Assembly: GCF_040024445.1 (NCBI RefSeq)
Contig: NZ_CP157276.1
Coordinates: 2,170,001-2,234,000, forward strand
Length of the DNA: 64,000 nt
Direction: 5' to 3'
Source of the DNA: Prescottella soli
Lineage (GTDB): Bacteria; Actinomycetota; Actinomycetes; Mycobacteriales; Mycobacteriaceae
Part shown: in pieces, positions 18,729 to 27,301 of the stretch
How the letters are laid out: each line of letters starts with the position of its first letter
Position numbering within the stretch: the stretch's first letter is position 1
Position numbers and translations under genes: made by a program
The notes under the pieces: model-generated
What the model was told of the DNA's origin: nothing
Databases searched by the model: none
What the model saw: only the letters and a program-made list of their open reading frames with translations

Positions 18729-19616
18729 TCATGCCCCGGGCGACGCGTTGAGCAAGGCGAGTTCGTCGGATGTCAGGTCGAGCGTTGCTGCAGCGACCGA
18801 ATCGATCACGGATTCCGGCCGGGAGGCGCCCGGGATGGGGATCACCACCGGGGACTGATGCAGCTGCCAGGCCAGGGCGACCCGGTGACTGCTCACCCCA
18901 CGTGCTCGTGCAACCGCAGCGAACGGCGACCCGTCCTCGCCGAGGCTCTTGGCCTGCCGCATGCCGCCGAAGGGGCCCCACGACAGGAAGGCCAGGCCAC
19001 GCTCCTCGCATGCCCGTATCTCCGCTTCGGCGGAGCGGACCGCAGGCGAGTACTCGTTCTGCACCGACACCAGGGCGTCGCCGAGGATCCGCTGCGCGAC
19101 GTCGATCCGGTCGACGTCGGCGTTGGAGATGCCGACGCGCTCGACCAGTCCCTCCTCGTGGAGGGCGCGGAGCGCGAGCATCGATTCCTCGTAAGGAAGT
19201 TGGGGGTCGGGTCGGTGATGCTGGTACAGCGGTAGCGAATCGAGAGCGAGTCGCCGGATCGACGCTATGCATGCCTTCCGGAGGTGTCGGTGACTTCCGT
19301 CGATCCACCACGTGTCGGTCTCGGGGAAGCGGAGGTGGCCACCTTTCGTGGCCACGACGACGTCGTCCACTGGTCCCGACCACGTCCGCAGCGCATCGAT
19401 CAGCGCCAACTCGTTGACCCCGTCACCTCCACCTGCGGGGCCGTACACGTCTGCGGTGTCGAACAATCGGATGCCGGCGTCGAGGGCGGCATGCACCGCC
19501 CGACGTCCGCGCGCGACGTCATAGCCGGCGATCTGGGTGATCGTCATGGATCCGAATCCGATCGCCGGCACACTGCGGTTGCCGAGTCGCCGACGGGGAA
19601 GACTTGTGCGGCTCAT
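18729..19616 (-). CDS. Aldo/keto reductase (YajO/oxidoreductase type)
   Basis: A 295-residue AKR with LFDTADVYGPAGGG (about residue 52, catalytic Asp/Tyr), VVATKGGHLRFPE (Lys), LYQHHRPDPQLPYEESM (His) and a C-terminal cofactor segment IPIPGASRPESVIDSV. It should use NADPH to reduce carbonyls or act in reverse on alcohols. The ATG overlaps the SDR stop by 4 nt, so it is coupled to that gene. It is the last gene of a minus-strand accessory operon (VOC - broken SDR - SDR - AKR). Confidence 0.92.
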   Translation of the reverse strand: MSRTSLPRRRLGNRSVPAIGFGSMTITQIAGYDVARGRRAVHAALDAGIRLFDTADVYGPAGGGDGVNELALIDALRTWSGPVDDVVVATKGGHLRFPETDTWWIDGSHRHLRKACIASIRRLALDSLPLYQHHRPDPQLPYEESMLALRALHEEGLVERVGISNADVDRIDVAQRILGDALVSVQNEYSPAVRSAEAEIRACEERGLAFLSWGPFGGMRQAKSLGEDGSPFAAVARARGVSSHRVALAWQLHQSPVVIPIPGASRPESVIDSVAAATLDLTSDELALLNASPGA

Positions 19617-20335
19617 TTTCCTACGGCCGTCCATCCGCCGTCGACGGGCATGCACACTCCGGTCACGAAACCGGCGTCGAGTGCGAGGTGTTCGATCGAT
19701 CGTGCCATCTCGTCGGGCGTGCACAGCCGCCCCAGCGGCGTGCGTTCCTTCGTGGCCGACACGTCGTAGCCTTGATCGATCATCTCCTGAACCATCGGCG
19801 TCAGGGTATGGCCGGGGGCAATGCTGTTGACTCGGATCAGCGGCGCCCATTCGATCGCGAGGTTCTTGCTCAGTTGTTGCACTGCGGCTTTCGCCGGTCC
19901 GTAGTCGGCCTGTCGCTGCCAGCCGCCGTACGCGGTCGTCGACGATATCGTCACGATCGATCCTGGCTTCCCTGCGCCGATCAGGGGACGGGCGAACGCC
20001 GACGCGACCATCAGCGTTCCCACCACGTGCACGTCGAAAACCCGCCTGACTCTTTCGGGTTCGAGCTCGAGCGCGGGAACGTAGGATCCGCGGATCCCAT
20101 GACATGTCACCAACACGTCGGGAGCCGACACGTGCGCGCCCGCACGCACCATCGCCGCTTCCACCTCGTCGCGATCGGTTACTTCCACCCGGTAGTAGTC
20201 GACGCCCGGCAGCGGGGAGCTGGGTTCGTTCAGGTCGAAGACACTCACCCTCAGGTCTCTGGCGAGAAGCCGGTCGACGACCGCGGCGCCGATCCCGCTC
20301 GACCCGCCCGTGACGACAGCATGTTCCGCGCCCAT
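19613..20335 (-). CDS. Short-chain dehydrogenase/reductase
   Basis: A 240-residue classical SDR: cofactor loop TGGSSGIGAAVV (about residue 9), NNAG equivalent CHGIRGSY, catalytic serine in VTISSTTAYGG, the YGPAKAAV Tyr-x3-Lys motif (about 150) and a C-terminal FVTGVCMPVDGGW. AGGAGG lies upstream of the ATG. It should oxidise an alcohol or reduce a ketone with NAD(P). It is 56 nt from the frameshifted SDR and coupled to the AKR, and presumably works on the same substrate as both. Confidence 0.93.
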   Translation of the reverse strand: MGAEHAVVTGGSSGIGAAVVDRLLARDLRVSVFDLNEPSSPLPGVDYYRVEVTDRDEVEAAMVRAGAHVSAPDVLVTCHGIRGSYVPALELEPERVRRVFDVHVVGTLMVASAFARPLIGAGKPGSIVTISSTTAYGGWQRQADYGPAKAAVQQLSKNLAIEWAPLIRVNSIAPGHTLTPMVQEMIDQGYDVSATKERTPLGRLCTPDEMARSIEHLALDAGFVTGVCMPVDGGWTAVGK

Positions 20336-20391
20336 CGAAAATCCTCCTTGTGTGAACTCTCCACGCCCTCGGCGATTCTGTGCGGGTCGTG

Positions 20392-21185
20392 TCACCGGAT
20401 GGTCGAACCGGCGTCGACCGGAAGCGAGACGCCGGTGACGTATCGAGCGTCGGTCGAGGTGAGATACATCAACGCACCAGTGACGTCGGAGACATCGATT
20501 CGTTCGACCGGCAACGAGTTGACGAAGATGGGCGCGAGATCGGGTCGCTGTTCCAGCAGTCCCGGAAGAACCTGCGAATGCCCTTGCGGCGTATCGACTC
20601 CCGTGGGGTTGATCATGTTCACTCGGATGTTCCGGTTGGCGAGCTCGAGAGCGAGTGACCTGCACAGCCCGGTGAGTGCGTGCTTGGACGCGACGTACGG
20701 CAGGTAGAAGGGGAGCCCGACCGTGCTCGCCGTCGACCCGGTGATCACGATGCTTCCGCCACCGGCAGCTTCCAGGTGCGGGATGGACACCGCGCAGGTG
20801 TTCCACACCCCGGTGAGGTTGACGTCGAGGGTCACCTGCCAGAGCTCCTCGGTAACCTCCTCGTGGGTTGGACGGTACAGATCGATGCATTGGCGACGAC
20901 GACGTCCAACCGTCCCAGGTTCTCGACGCCTTCGGCGACGGCTCGCTGCAACCCATTGCGGTCGCGGACATCGACCGCCGCGACGTGAGCGCGGCGTCCG
21001 GTCGCCTCGACCATGCGCGCCGTCTCCGCAAGCCCCTCGCTGGTCCCCATCGTGTACGGGACGAGATCCTCCTGCCGGCAGACATCGATTGCGATGACGT
21101 CGGCGCCTTCGGTCGCCATGGCTACCGCGTGATTACGGCCCTGGCTTTGCGCCGCGCCGGTAACCAGCACAACTTTTCCTTGCAT
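20392..21185 (-). pseudogene. Frameshifted SDR of the mycofactocin-coupled subfamily
   Basis: The N-terminal part from ATG 21185 (MQGKVVLVTGAAQSQG..., AVAMATEGADVIAIDVC) and the C-terminal part (TLDVNLTGVWNTC..., YVASKHALTGLCRSLALELA, GVSLPVDAG) are both clear SDR sequence but in different frames. The switch is near 20863-20870, where one base appears to be missing within CAACCCACGAGG; restoring it gives a continuous protein of about 264 residues. The GAAxxQGRNHAV loop and the insertion after ID(V/I)C are typical of mycofactocin-dependent SDRs such as carveol dehydrogenase. Either a real inactivating mutation or a base-calling error. Confidence 0.8.
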
Positions 21186-21289
21186 TCTCACATTGACCTC
21201 ACGATCCCGAATTTCCAATTTTTCGCGGGGTGAGCACTCCCGTTTCGGGTCGGTTTTCCGACCCGGCATCCGACGCGGCCCAGACGTAC

Positions 21290-21769
21290 CTACGCCCGTT
21301 TCGATCGGTTGGCCAACCGCACCTCGGTGGCGCGATCGAGCAGCTCGATCGTCAGGCCCAGGGCATCCCGGTGGTAGGCGGTACCGGCAGGGCACTCGCC
21401 GTCGCGAACACCGCCCATCCACAGTGGTGCGCCTCGCCGTTCGAGCTCGTTCGACGCTCGGGCCAGGTCCTCGACCACGAATCCGAGATGATGGATGCCC
21501 GAACCGCTCTGCCACACGGGAGAACCCGGGACTTCACGCAACAGCTCCAGATACGGGGGGCCATCCGCGGTCAGCCCGAGGCGTTGCACCGTCGAGTGTT
21601 CGACACCATCGATCTGGCATTGGTAGTGCGACTCGGAGAACAGGCGTATCGAGACGCCGTAGATCTCCTCGAAGTGCCGCACCGCGGCATCGACGTCCTT
21701 CACCACGATGCCGACATGGTGCAAGCGTCCAAGACCGAAGTCGACACCGGGCACGGCGAACGGTGTCAT
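21290..21769 (-). CDS. VOC (glyoxalase-fold) protein
   Basis: A 159-residue single VOC protein: GRLHHVGIVVKDVDAAVRHFEE near the N-terminus, IHHLGFVVEDLARASNELE near residue 92 and GLTIELLDRA near the C-terminus. The histidines in LHHVG and IHHLG and the glutamate in TIELL fit the metal ligands of methylmalonyl-CoA epimerase or glyoxalase-like enzymes. It is the first gene of the minus-strand accessory operon with two SDRs and an AKR. The reaction is not known; an epimerase acting on a CoA ester is one option. Confidence 0.85.
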   Translation of the reverse strand: MTPFAVPGVDFGLGRLHHVGIVVKDVDAAVRHFEEIYGVSIRLFSESHYQCQIDGVEHSTVQRLGLTADGPPYLELLREVPGSPVWQSGSGIHHLGFVVEDLARASNELERRGAPLWMGGVRDGECPAGTAYHRDALGLTIELLDRATEVRLANRSKRA

Positions 21770-22154
21770 CCAGAACCCTCCTCGTAGGCGCGGAACGGAC
21801 GTCGGAGTCAGATCCGAGTCCCGAAGCAGAATGATCGTTCAAAACCTGAATATATTCAAGCGACATTCCTTCGGTACGGGCCCTTGACCGGCCCACCAAC
21901 CGTTGAAAACACTGCTGAATGAAGGTTCAACCAGCCATTTTTCCGAGTTCCGAGGGCGCAGATCGGACATCCTCGACGCAGTGACGGCCTGGTCCGTCGG
22001 CCGCCTGACCCGAACCGCCCGAGACCACCTCTCCCCCCCAGACCACGAAGGAAGAGCGGCATCCGCTGCCGCCTGCGGAGGGGTTTCAGGCAATGCGCGT
22101 GGCATCGCCGGCTACGCGAAGGAAAGGGCTACAACGACATCGGCAAAGAAGCGA
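21770..22154. promoter_or_regulatory. Promoter region with a perfect palindrome; no convincing gene
   Basis: Between the VOC gene and the terminator of the esterase gene there is no ORF with protein-family features. The part near the VOC start is AT-rich and contains the perfect 12-bp palindrome TGAATATATTCA at 21847-21858, about 80 nt upstream of the VOC start, a candidate operator. A second loose repeat (TTGAAAAC ... GGTTCAAC) is at about 21902-21936. Nothing else was recognised. Confidence 0.5.
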
Positions 22155-22193
22155 CCGCGGCCCCCTGGACCGAAGAGGTCCAGAGGGCCGCGG
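22155..22193 (-). terminator. Hairpin terminator of the esterase gene
   Basis: CCGCGGCC-cc-CTGGACC / GGTCCAG-ag-GGCCGCGG forms a 15-bp stem with one internal 2x2 mismatch and a 5-nt loop, starting 13 nt after the esterase stop codon. No U-run follows. Confidence 0.7.
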
Positions 22194-22206
22194 AACGAGA
22201 TGGACG

Positions 22207-23145
22207 TCAGCTCGCTGAGGATTCACCCAGCTTCAGCACGCGCCGAATCAGCTGCCACAGCTCGAGACGAGCCGGACCCGTGAGCGAGAGCTTGGGGAAG
22301 GTGAGAAACCCGTGGAACAGGCCGTCGAAGCGATGCGCGATCACGGGTACGCCGTCGGCCGCGAGACGCTCGGCGTACTGGTCGCCGGCCGTGCAGGGCG
22401 GGTCCAGCTCGGCCGTGACGACGAGCGCCGGGGGGAGCCCCGCCAGCGATGCGGCTCGGGTGGGGACAACGAACTCGCTAGTCCTGTCACCGGGCGCGTA
22501 CTGCTCCCAGTACCAGCGCATCGCCTTCGTCGTGTTGTAGTAACCCACGCCGTACTGCTGGTACGACTCGGTCGTGAAGTCGTCGTCGATGACCGGATAG
22601 ATGAGGATCTGGGCTGCGATGCGCGGAGCACCTCGCTCCCGCGCCGCCAGCGACACCGTCGCCGCGAGATTCCCGCCGGCGCTGTCGCCGGCGACCGCGA
22701 TACGACCCGGGTCCCCGCCGTACTCACCGACATTCTCTGCGGTCCACAGCAGCGCTGCGTAGACATCCTCCATCGCTGCGGGCGCGCTGTGCTCCGGCGC
22801 GAGCCGGTAGTCGACCGAGACGACCACCGAATCCACCGCGTCCGCCATCGAACGACAGAGCTCGTCGTGGGAATCCAGGCCGCAGAAGACGAATCCGCCA
22901 CCGTGGGCGAACACGATCACCGGTAGCGGATCGTTTGCCTCGGTGTGGGGGACATACACGCGCAACGGCAAGTCTCCGCCCGGACCGTCGATGACGACGT
23001 CGCGCGCGACCTGCATGTCGGGCGTGCGGGTAAGCGGCGCTCGACGCGAGGCGATGATTTCACGAAGCTCGTGAGCCGAGTACTTCGTGACGTCCGGGAA
23101 GCTGGACTCGAGCACGTCCAGCATGGCTTCCACCTCAGGATGCAA
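22207..23145 (-). CDS. HSL-family alpha/beta hydrolase (esterase/lipase)
   Basis: A protein of about 312 residues with the hormone-sensitive-lipase-family oxyanion motif FAHGGGFVFCG, the nucleophile elbow AGDSAGGNLAA, an acid segment AELDPPCTAGDQYAE and the catalytic histidine in GLFHGFLTF. It hydrolyses short- to medium-chain esters. A TTG at 23145 is taken as start because the protein then begins as in related esterases (LHPEVEAML); the Shine-Dalgarno-like GGGAGAGG is 14 nt away, so the start is uncertain, and longer in-frame starts exist up to 23274. It stands alone, with its own terminator. Confidence 0.88.
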   Translation of the reverse strand: MHPEVEAMLDVLESSFPDVTKYSAHELREIIASRRAPLTRTPDMQVARDVVIDGPGGDLPLRVYVPHTEANDPLPVIVFAHGGGFVFCGLDSHDELCRSMADAVDSVVVSVDYRLAPEHSAPAAMEDVYAALLWTAENVGEYGGDPGRIAVAGDSAGGNLAATVSLAARERGAPRIAAQILIYPVIDDDFTTESYQQYGVGYYNTTKAMRWYWEQYAPGDRTSEFVVPTRAASLAGLPPALVVTAELDPPCTAGDQYAERLAADGVPVIAHRFDGLFHGFLTFPKLSLTGPARLELWQLIRRVLKLGESSAS

Positions 23146-23378
23146 ATCGGCTCGGCGGACCTCTCCCAAGTGACTTTTCCTCTCTTGCGTTCGGCATCTC
23201 GAATCCGGAAGGCAAACAGGCCGCCGTCCTGGAGGGAACAGGCGCCTCTCTCGGGTCCGATCACCCAGGTTCACAGCACCTGCTCACCGCTACAAGACCG
23301 GTGTCCCGGCGAATGGGAAGGTTCGCTGCGCAGCGCTCGCCCGGAAGCCTCGAGAATCTCCCAAACCGTCCCCGGGAA

Positions 23379-23392
23379 TAGAACTAGTTCCT
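23379..23392. promoter_or_regulatory. KstR-like operator upstream of the SDR remnant / decarboxylase genes
   Basis: TAGAACTAGTTCCT keeps the AGAAC-N2-GTT core of the KstR consensus TNNAACNNGTTNNA, differing only at the final position (an A follows one base later). A possible -10 TACTAT adjoins it (23392-23397). The rest of the 23146-23429 spacer shows nothing clear. Confidence 0.5.
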
Positions 23393-23429
23393 ACTATCTG
23401 CGGGTATCGGACGCACGATGGGAGACGTG

Positions 23430-23588
23430 ATGACTTCGGATACCAACTCCGGAGCGTTTGCGGGCAGATCGATCCTGGTGACGGGCGGCGGCAGTGGCAT
23501 CGGTCTCGGCATCGCGTGGGCCCTCGTCGCCGACATGCTCGAGCAGGTCTACGGCGCCGACGGTCTGCGCGGGGTGGTGTCGCGGTGA
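23430..23588 (+). pseudogene. SDR remnant fused to a foreign C-terminus by internal deletion
   Basis: The 52-codon frame begins like a normal SDR: MTSDTNSGAFAGRSILVTGG followed by the GSGIGLGIA cofactor loop. After about 29 codons it changes to LVADMLEQVYGADGLRGVVSR and stops, with none of the rest of an SDR (no NNAG, no YxxxK). The tail looks like the end of a different enzyme. The simplest reading is a deletion that removed most of an SDR and most of the gene behind it while keeping frame. The stop overlaps the GTG of the decarboxylase-like gene (GTGA), so the scar still couples translation into that gene. Confidence 0.7.
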
Positions 23589-24316
23589 GCTCGCACCTGG
23601 TGCTCGGCAAGCAGGTCGACATGCCGGTCGAGGTCCGGGCGGCGTCGGCGTTCATGGCCATGCACTCCGTCCCTACGAAGGCTGCCCAGCGGCTCATCAG
23701 CCACACCGGGCTCGAGATCCTGCAGTACCGGCCCGGCCGCGGACTGTGCGGGCTGGTCTTCGTCGACTACGTCGACGGCGATCTCGGGCCGTACAACGAA
23801 TTCGGCGTCACGTTCATGGTCCGCAACCACCGACGGCGTGGACGGACGTCAGTGCTCGGCGACCTGCGGTCGCTGGCCGGCGGCAGCGCGGGAGCACTGA
23901 TCCATCAACTCCCGGTCGACGGCGAGTTCACCCTGGCCGCCGGGCGCGGCATCTGGGGCTTCCCGAAGATCCTGGCCGACTTCGAGGCCGACCACGTCAG
24001 CCCGGTCCGACGCGGCGCGGTCAGCCAGGACGGCCGACTCATCGCTGAACTGACCGTCAAGCAGGGCATCCACACCCCCGGCGGCGGCGCCAACGCCTCC
24101 GTGGAGGCGTACTCGCACCTCGACGGCGTCACCCGTCACACCGCGTGGGACATGAATCCGACCGGGGTCCGCACTCGGATCGGCGGCGCCGAACTGCGAC
24201 TCGGCAGCCATCCCATCGCCGACGAGCTGCGCTCACTCGGTCTGCCCCGCCGGGCCCTGATGACGACCACGATCCCGGACCTGCGGATGACGTTCGGCGA
24301 CGCGGCGGTCGTCTGA
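23585..24316 (+). CDS. Acetoacetate decarboxylase-family protein
   Basis: The 243-residue protein has the ADC-fold segments: N-terminal SAFMAMHSVPTKAAQ, YNEFGVTFMVRNH, and RGIWGFPKILADFEADH, in which Lys128 of GFPK occupies the place of the Schiff-base lysine of acetoacetate decarboxylase. Many actinobacterial relatives occur beside SDR and FAD-dependent oxidoreductase genes and act on unknown substrates. Here both such neighbours seem to have been lost except for the 52-codon fusion upstream. It starts at a GTG in the GTGA overlap. Confidence 0.85.
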   Translation: MSSHLVLGKQVDMPVEVRAASAFMAMHSVPTKAAQRLISHTGLEILQYRPGRGLCGLVFVDYVDGDLGPYNEFGVTFMVRNHRRRGRTSVLGDLRSLAGGSAGALIHQLPVDGEFTLAAGRGIWGFPKILADFEADHVSPVRRGAVSQDGRLIAELTVKQGIHTPGGGANASVEAYSHLDGVTRHTAWDMNPTGVRTRIGGAELRLGSHPIADELRSLGLPRRALMTTTIPDLRMTFGDAAVV

Positions 24317-24432
24317 TCGACTCCGGGAATATTCGGCGCGCCACCTCTTGCGAATCCAGACCATCTGGTGTGTGCTGAAGACTTGGACATTTGATCAACT
24401 TCGGTTATCCACCTCGCGCAAAGGATTACGTC

Positions 24433-26502
24433 TTGACGATCAGTCGACGCAGTGTGCTGGCCGGAGCCGCGGCCGCACCGGCGCTCGCAGCCATAGCCAA
24501 CGCAGCCGGTTCCACCGCTTCAGCTCAGCCCCGCTCCGCCTCCGCCCCCGCCCACCGCACCGCGTCCGAGCAGGGATTCCGGGTCGGCGTCGGCCTCTCG
24601 GACATGACCGGGCCCGTCGCCGAGAACGGCATGATGGGGTACTCGCAGTTCGACCAGAGGGCGGAGGGCCTGCATCAGCGGACCCGCGTGCGCGCGTATG
24701 TCTTCGCCGACGCCGACGACAACCGCGTCGTGTACACGTGCGCCGACACCTGCATGGTCTTCCAGGCCGTCCACGATGCCGTCCTCGCCCGGCTGGCGGC
24801 CAAGTACGGCGACCTGTACACCGAGAAGAACGTGATGCTCACGGCCGTGCACTCGCACGCGGCGTGCGGCGGCGCGTCGCAGGACTACGCGTACAGCCTC
24901 GCGACGCTGGGCTTCCAGCCGCAGGTGTTCGACGCCGAGGTCGACGGCGTGGTCGAGGCCATCAGCGCCGCCCACGACAACCTCGCAGCGGGCACCGTGG
25001 CCTACGGACGCAGCGAACTGAAGGATGCCAGCGTCAACCGATCCCGCGTAGCGTTCGACCGGAACCCGCAGCGCGACAAGGACTACTACCCGCTCGGCAT
25101 CGACACCTCGATGCGGGTGCTCAGGATCAGCCAGGGCGGCGACAACGTCGGCGGCATCGGCTGGTTCCCCACCCACGGCGCGTCACTCACCAACAAGAAC
25201 CACCTGATCTCCGGTGACAACAAGGGCGCCGCCGCGTACTTCTGGGAGCACGACGTCGCCGGGGTGCGCTACCTCGACGGCAAGCCCGCATTCGTCGCGT
25301 GCTTCCCGCAGACCAACACCGGCGACATGTCCCCCAATCTCGACCTGCAGCCGGGTCACGGACCCACGGCCGACGAATTCGAGAACACCCGCATCATCGG
25401 CGAACGCCAGGTGGCCGCCGCACGCGAGGCGTTCAAGCAGGCGGCGCCGCTGAAGTCGACGACGATCGACAGCCGAATCATGTACCTGGACATGGCGAAT
25501 CAGCTGGTCGACGGCAAATACACCTCCGACGGTCAGCCGCGTCGCACCGCACCGGCCTGCATCGGCGCCGGAATGGCCGCGGGCAGCACCGAGGACGGGC
25601 CGGCGATCGAGCTCTTCACCGAGGGCATGCACAATCCGATGATCGACGCGCTCGGCGGCGTCGACACCCCGACCCCGCAGTGGCTCGCCGACGCACAGGC
25701 TCCCAAGCTCGTACTGGTGCCGGTCGGCCTGCTGCCCCCGGACGGCTGGGTGCCGCACGTGCTCAAGATCCAGATCATCCGCATCGGCGACATCTACGTC
25801 GTGGGCGGACCGGCCGAATTCACCATCGTCTCGGGTCTGCGCATCCGGCGCACGGTCGCCGAGGAACTCGGCGTTCCGCTCGAGAACGTCATCTTCCAGG
25901 GCTACGCCAACGCCTACTCGAGCTACTGCGCGACGCCCGAGGAGTACGACGCGCAGCAGTACGAGGGCGGCTCCACGCTGTTCGGTCGCAATACTCTTCC
26001 CGCCTACCAACAGGGCTTCGCAGCACTCGCGGCCGCGATGAAGGTCGGCGCGGACATCCCCCGTGGACCGGCACCCCGCGACCTGTCCGGCTTCCAGCCC
26101 GGGTTCGGGCAGGACTTCCCGTTCGATGCCCCACCGCCAGGTCGCAACTTCGGCGACGTCGTCGTCCAGCCCGCCGACAGCGTCGGCGCGGGCGAGCAGG
26201 TGGCGGCCGAGTTCGTCACCGGACACCCCAAGAACGACCTGCACCGCCGCGGAACGTATTTCGAGGTGCAGCGGCGCGACGGCGACCGCTGGGTCCGGCA
26301 TGCGGACGACGGCGACTGGGCCACCAAGTACCGGTGGCGCCGTGACGGCGTCAACGCGTCGATCGCGCGCATCACGTGGGACGTCCCGGCGGGCACCCCG
26401 TCGGGCACCTACCGAGTCCAGCACTTCGGCAACTGGAAGAACCCCGCCGGTGCGGTTTTCCCCCTCACCGGTACATCGGCGGAGTTCACGGTCCGCCGCT
26501 AA
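24433..26502 (+). CDS. Neutral/alkaline ceramidase, Tat-exported
   Basis: The protein (689 residues from the TTG at 24433) starts with a twin-arginine signal: TISRRSVLAGAAAAPALAAI up to about residue 30. The mature enzyme has the neutral ceramidase hallmarks: VGLSDMTGP near residue 60, the zinc site AVHSHAACGG (about 137), the nucleophile segment PTHGASLTNKNHLISGDNKG (about 235-255) and a C-terminal immunoglobulin-like domain (DVPAGTPSGTYRVQHFGNWK). It cleaves ceramide to sphingosine and fatty acid outside the cell. The TTG has AAAGGA 8 nt upstream; a TTG 42 nt earlier is possible. It is a single gene ended by palindromic element copy 1. Confidence 0.93.
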   Translation: MTISRRSVLAGAAAAPALAAIANAAGSTASAQPRSASAPAHRTASEQGFRVGVGLSDMTGPVAENGMMGYSQFDQRAEGLHQRTRVRAYVFADADDNRVVYTCADTCMVFQAVHDAVLARLAAKYGDLYTEKNVMLTAVHSHAACGGASQDYAYSLATLGFQPQVFDAEVDGVVEAISAAHDNLAAGTVAYGRSELKDASVNRSRVAFDRNPQRDKDYYPLGIDTSMRVLRISQGGDNVGGIGWFPTHGASLTNKNHLISGDNKGAAAYFWEHDVAGVRYLDGKPAFVACFPQTNTGDMSPNLDLQPGHGPTADEFENTRIIGERQVAAAREAFKQAAPLKSTTIDSRIMYLDMANQLVDGKYTSDGQPRRTAPACIGAGMAAGSTEDGPAIELFTEGMHNPMIDALGGVDTPTPQWLADAQAPKLVLVPVGLLPPDGWVPHVLKIQIIRIGDIYVVGGPAEFTIVSGLRIRRTVAEELGVPLENVIFQGYANAYSSYCATPEEYDAQQYEGGSTLFGRNTLPAYQQGFAALAAAMKVGADIPRGPAPRDLSGFQPGFGQDFPFDAPPPGRNFGDVVVQPADSVGAGEQVAAEFVTGHPKNDLHRRGTYFEVQRRDGDRWVRHADDGDWATKYRWRRDGVNASIARITWDVPAGTPSGTYRVQHFGNWKNPAGAVFPLTGTSAEFTVRR

Positions 26503-26510
26503 CCGCTGGA

Positions 26511-26559
26511 GCTGAAGGGTCCCTTCATGCGCTGTCCGCGCGTGAAGGGACCCTTCAGC
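26511..26559. repeat. Dispersed palindromic element, copy 1 (terminator-like)
   Basis: GCTGAAGGGTCCCTTCA and its exact reverse complement flank a 15-nt loop, giving a 17-bp perfect stem. Each arm is itself palindromic (TGAAGGG-T-CCCTTCA). It lies between the convergent ceramidase and SRPBCC genes and includes the stop codon of the latter. Copies 2 and 3 are at 27239 and 39476. Confidence 0.9.
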
Positions 26560-27010
26560 CGTTCTGGGACTCGAGAATCGTCTTGGCGTTCTCGAGATTG
26601 GCGCGCACGTCGCGGGAGTACAGCTTCTGGACGATGGTGTCGCCGAACTTGAACAGCCCGGTACCGCCCTCGGCATCCAGTCGGAACGTCACCCTGGTAG
26701 CCCCGTCGCCGTCGGTGTCGAAGTCGATTTCACGCTCGTACCCGATCCGCGATTCCTTGGATTCGTAGCCTACCCGCTTGTTCTTCTCGTACGCGGTGAC
26801 CTCCTCGGTCGCATGAAGACGCAGACCGGCGACCTTCGTGGTCACCGATGCCAGGGATCCGACTTCCTCCGGCGATCCCGACACCATCTTGTACTCGTCG
26901 ATACTGCTTCCCCAATCGGAAACGTTTTCGGGATCGGTGAAGTAGGCGAACACCTCGCCGACCGGACTGTTGATGACGATGGACTCGTTCGTCTTGATTG
27001 TCTTGGCCAT
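26555..27010 (-). CDS. SRPBCC-family (START-like) protein
   Basis: A 151-residue protein with the SRPBCC/polyketide-cyclase pattern: ESIVINSPVGEVFAYFTDPENVSDW at the N-terminus, a central beta-sheet (LHATEEVTAYEKNKRVGYES) and a long C-terminal helix (LYSRDVRANLENAKTILES). Such proteins bind hydrophobic ligands in a deep pocket; some are cyclases or lipid carriers. The ATG at 27010 begins the conserved region. Its stop codon lies inside palindromic element copy 1, so the element probably terminates this gene as well as the ceramidase gene. Confidence 0.85.
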   Translation of the reverse strand: MAKTIKTNESIVINSPVGEVFAYFTDPENVSDWGSSIDEYKMVSGSPEEVGSLASVTTKVAGLRLHATEEVTAYEKNKRVGYESKESRIGYEREIDFDTDGDGATRVTFRLDAEGGTGLFKFGDTIVQKLYSRDVRANLENAKTILESQNG

Positions 27011-27301
27011 GGATCTCACATCCTCAGCTGAATCGTCGCGACGGTGCCACACGACTCCCGTTCCACCACAGCCGGATACGGGATCGAAGAGAAAAGAGGG
27101 CACCAACCCGGCACTCGGACAACCGATTCGGCCGCACGCCCGATGCGCGCTGCAAAGCCGCAGGACCCGACACGTGCCACTCATTAGCGTAGCCCGGCCG
27201 CGCCCACAACTGAAGACTCGAGCCGATGCCCAAAGAGTTGAAGGGTCCCTTCACACGCCGGCAGCGCATGAAGGGACCCTCCGTGCCTTCGGTGAATCAG
27301 C
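27011..27301. other. Intergenic spacer holding palindromic element copy 2
   Basis: No gene is supported in this spacer. Next to the SRPBCC start it should hold that gene's promoter. Palindromic element copy 2 is at 27239-27283, just after the symporter stop codon. Confidence 0.6.
27239..27283. repeat. Dispersed palindromic element, copy 2
   Basis: TGAAGGGTCCCTTCA (27239-27253), a 15-nt loop and TGAAGGGACCCT (27269-27280), where the right arm diverges in its last three bases. The stem is 12 bp. It begins about 20 nt after the symporter stop codon on the minus strand and should act as its terminator. Confidence 0.85.

Noticed and set aside
21839-22283. Open frames of 88 (minus) and 126 (plus) codons in the spacer between the VOC and esterase genes
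   Set aside because: No Shine-Dalgarno at a fitting place, no domain, and the plus frame runs through the terminator into the esterase 3' end.
26511-27283. The two neighbouring palindromic copies as ends of an insertion sequence
   Set aside because: The DNA between them codes for an intact SRPBCC gene, not a transposase, and the third copy lies 12 kb away alone; no target duplication was seen.
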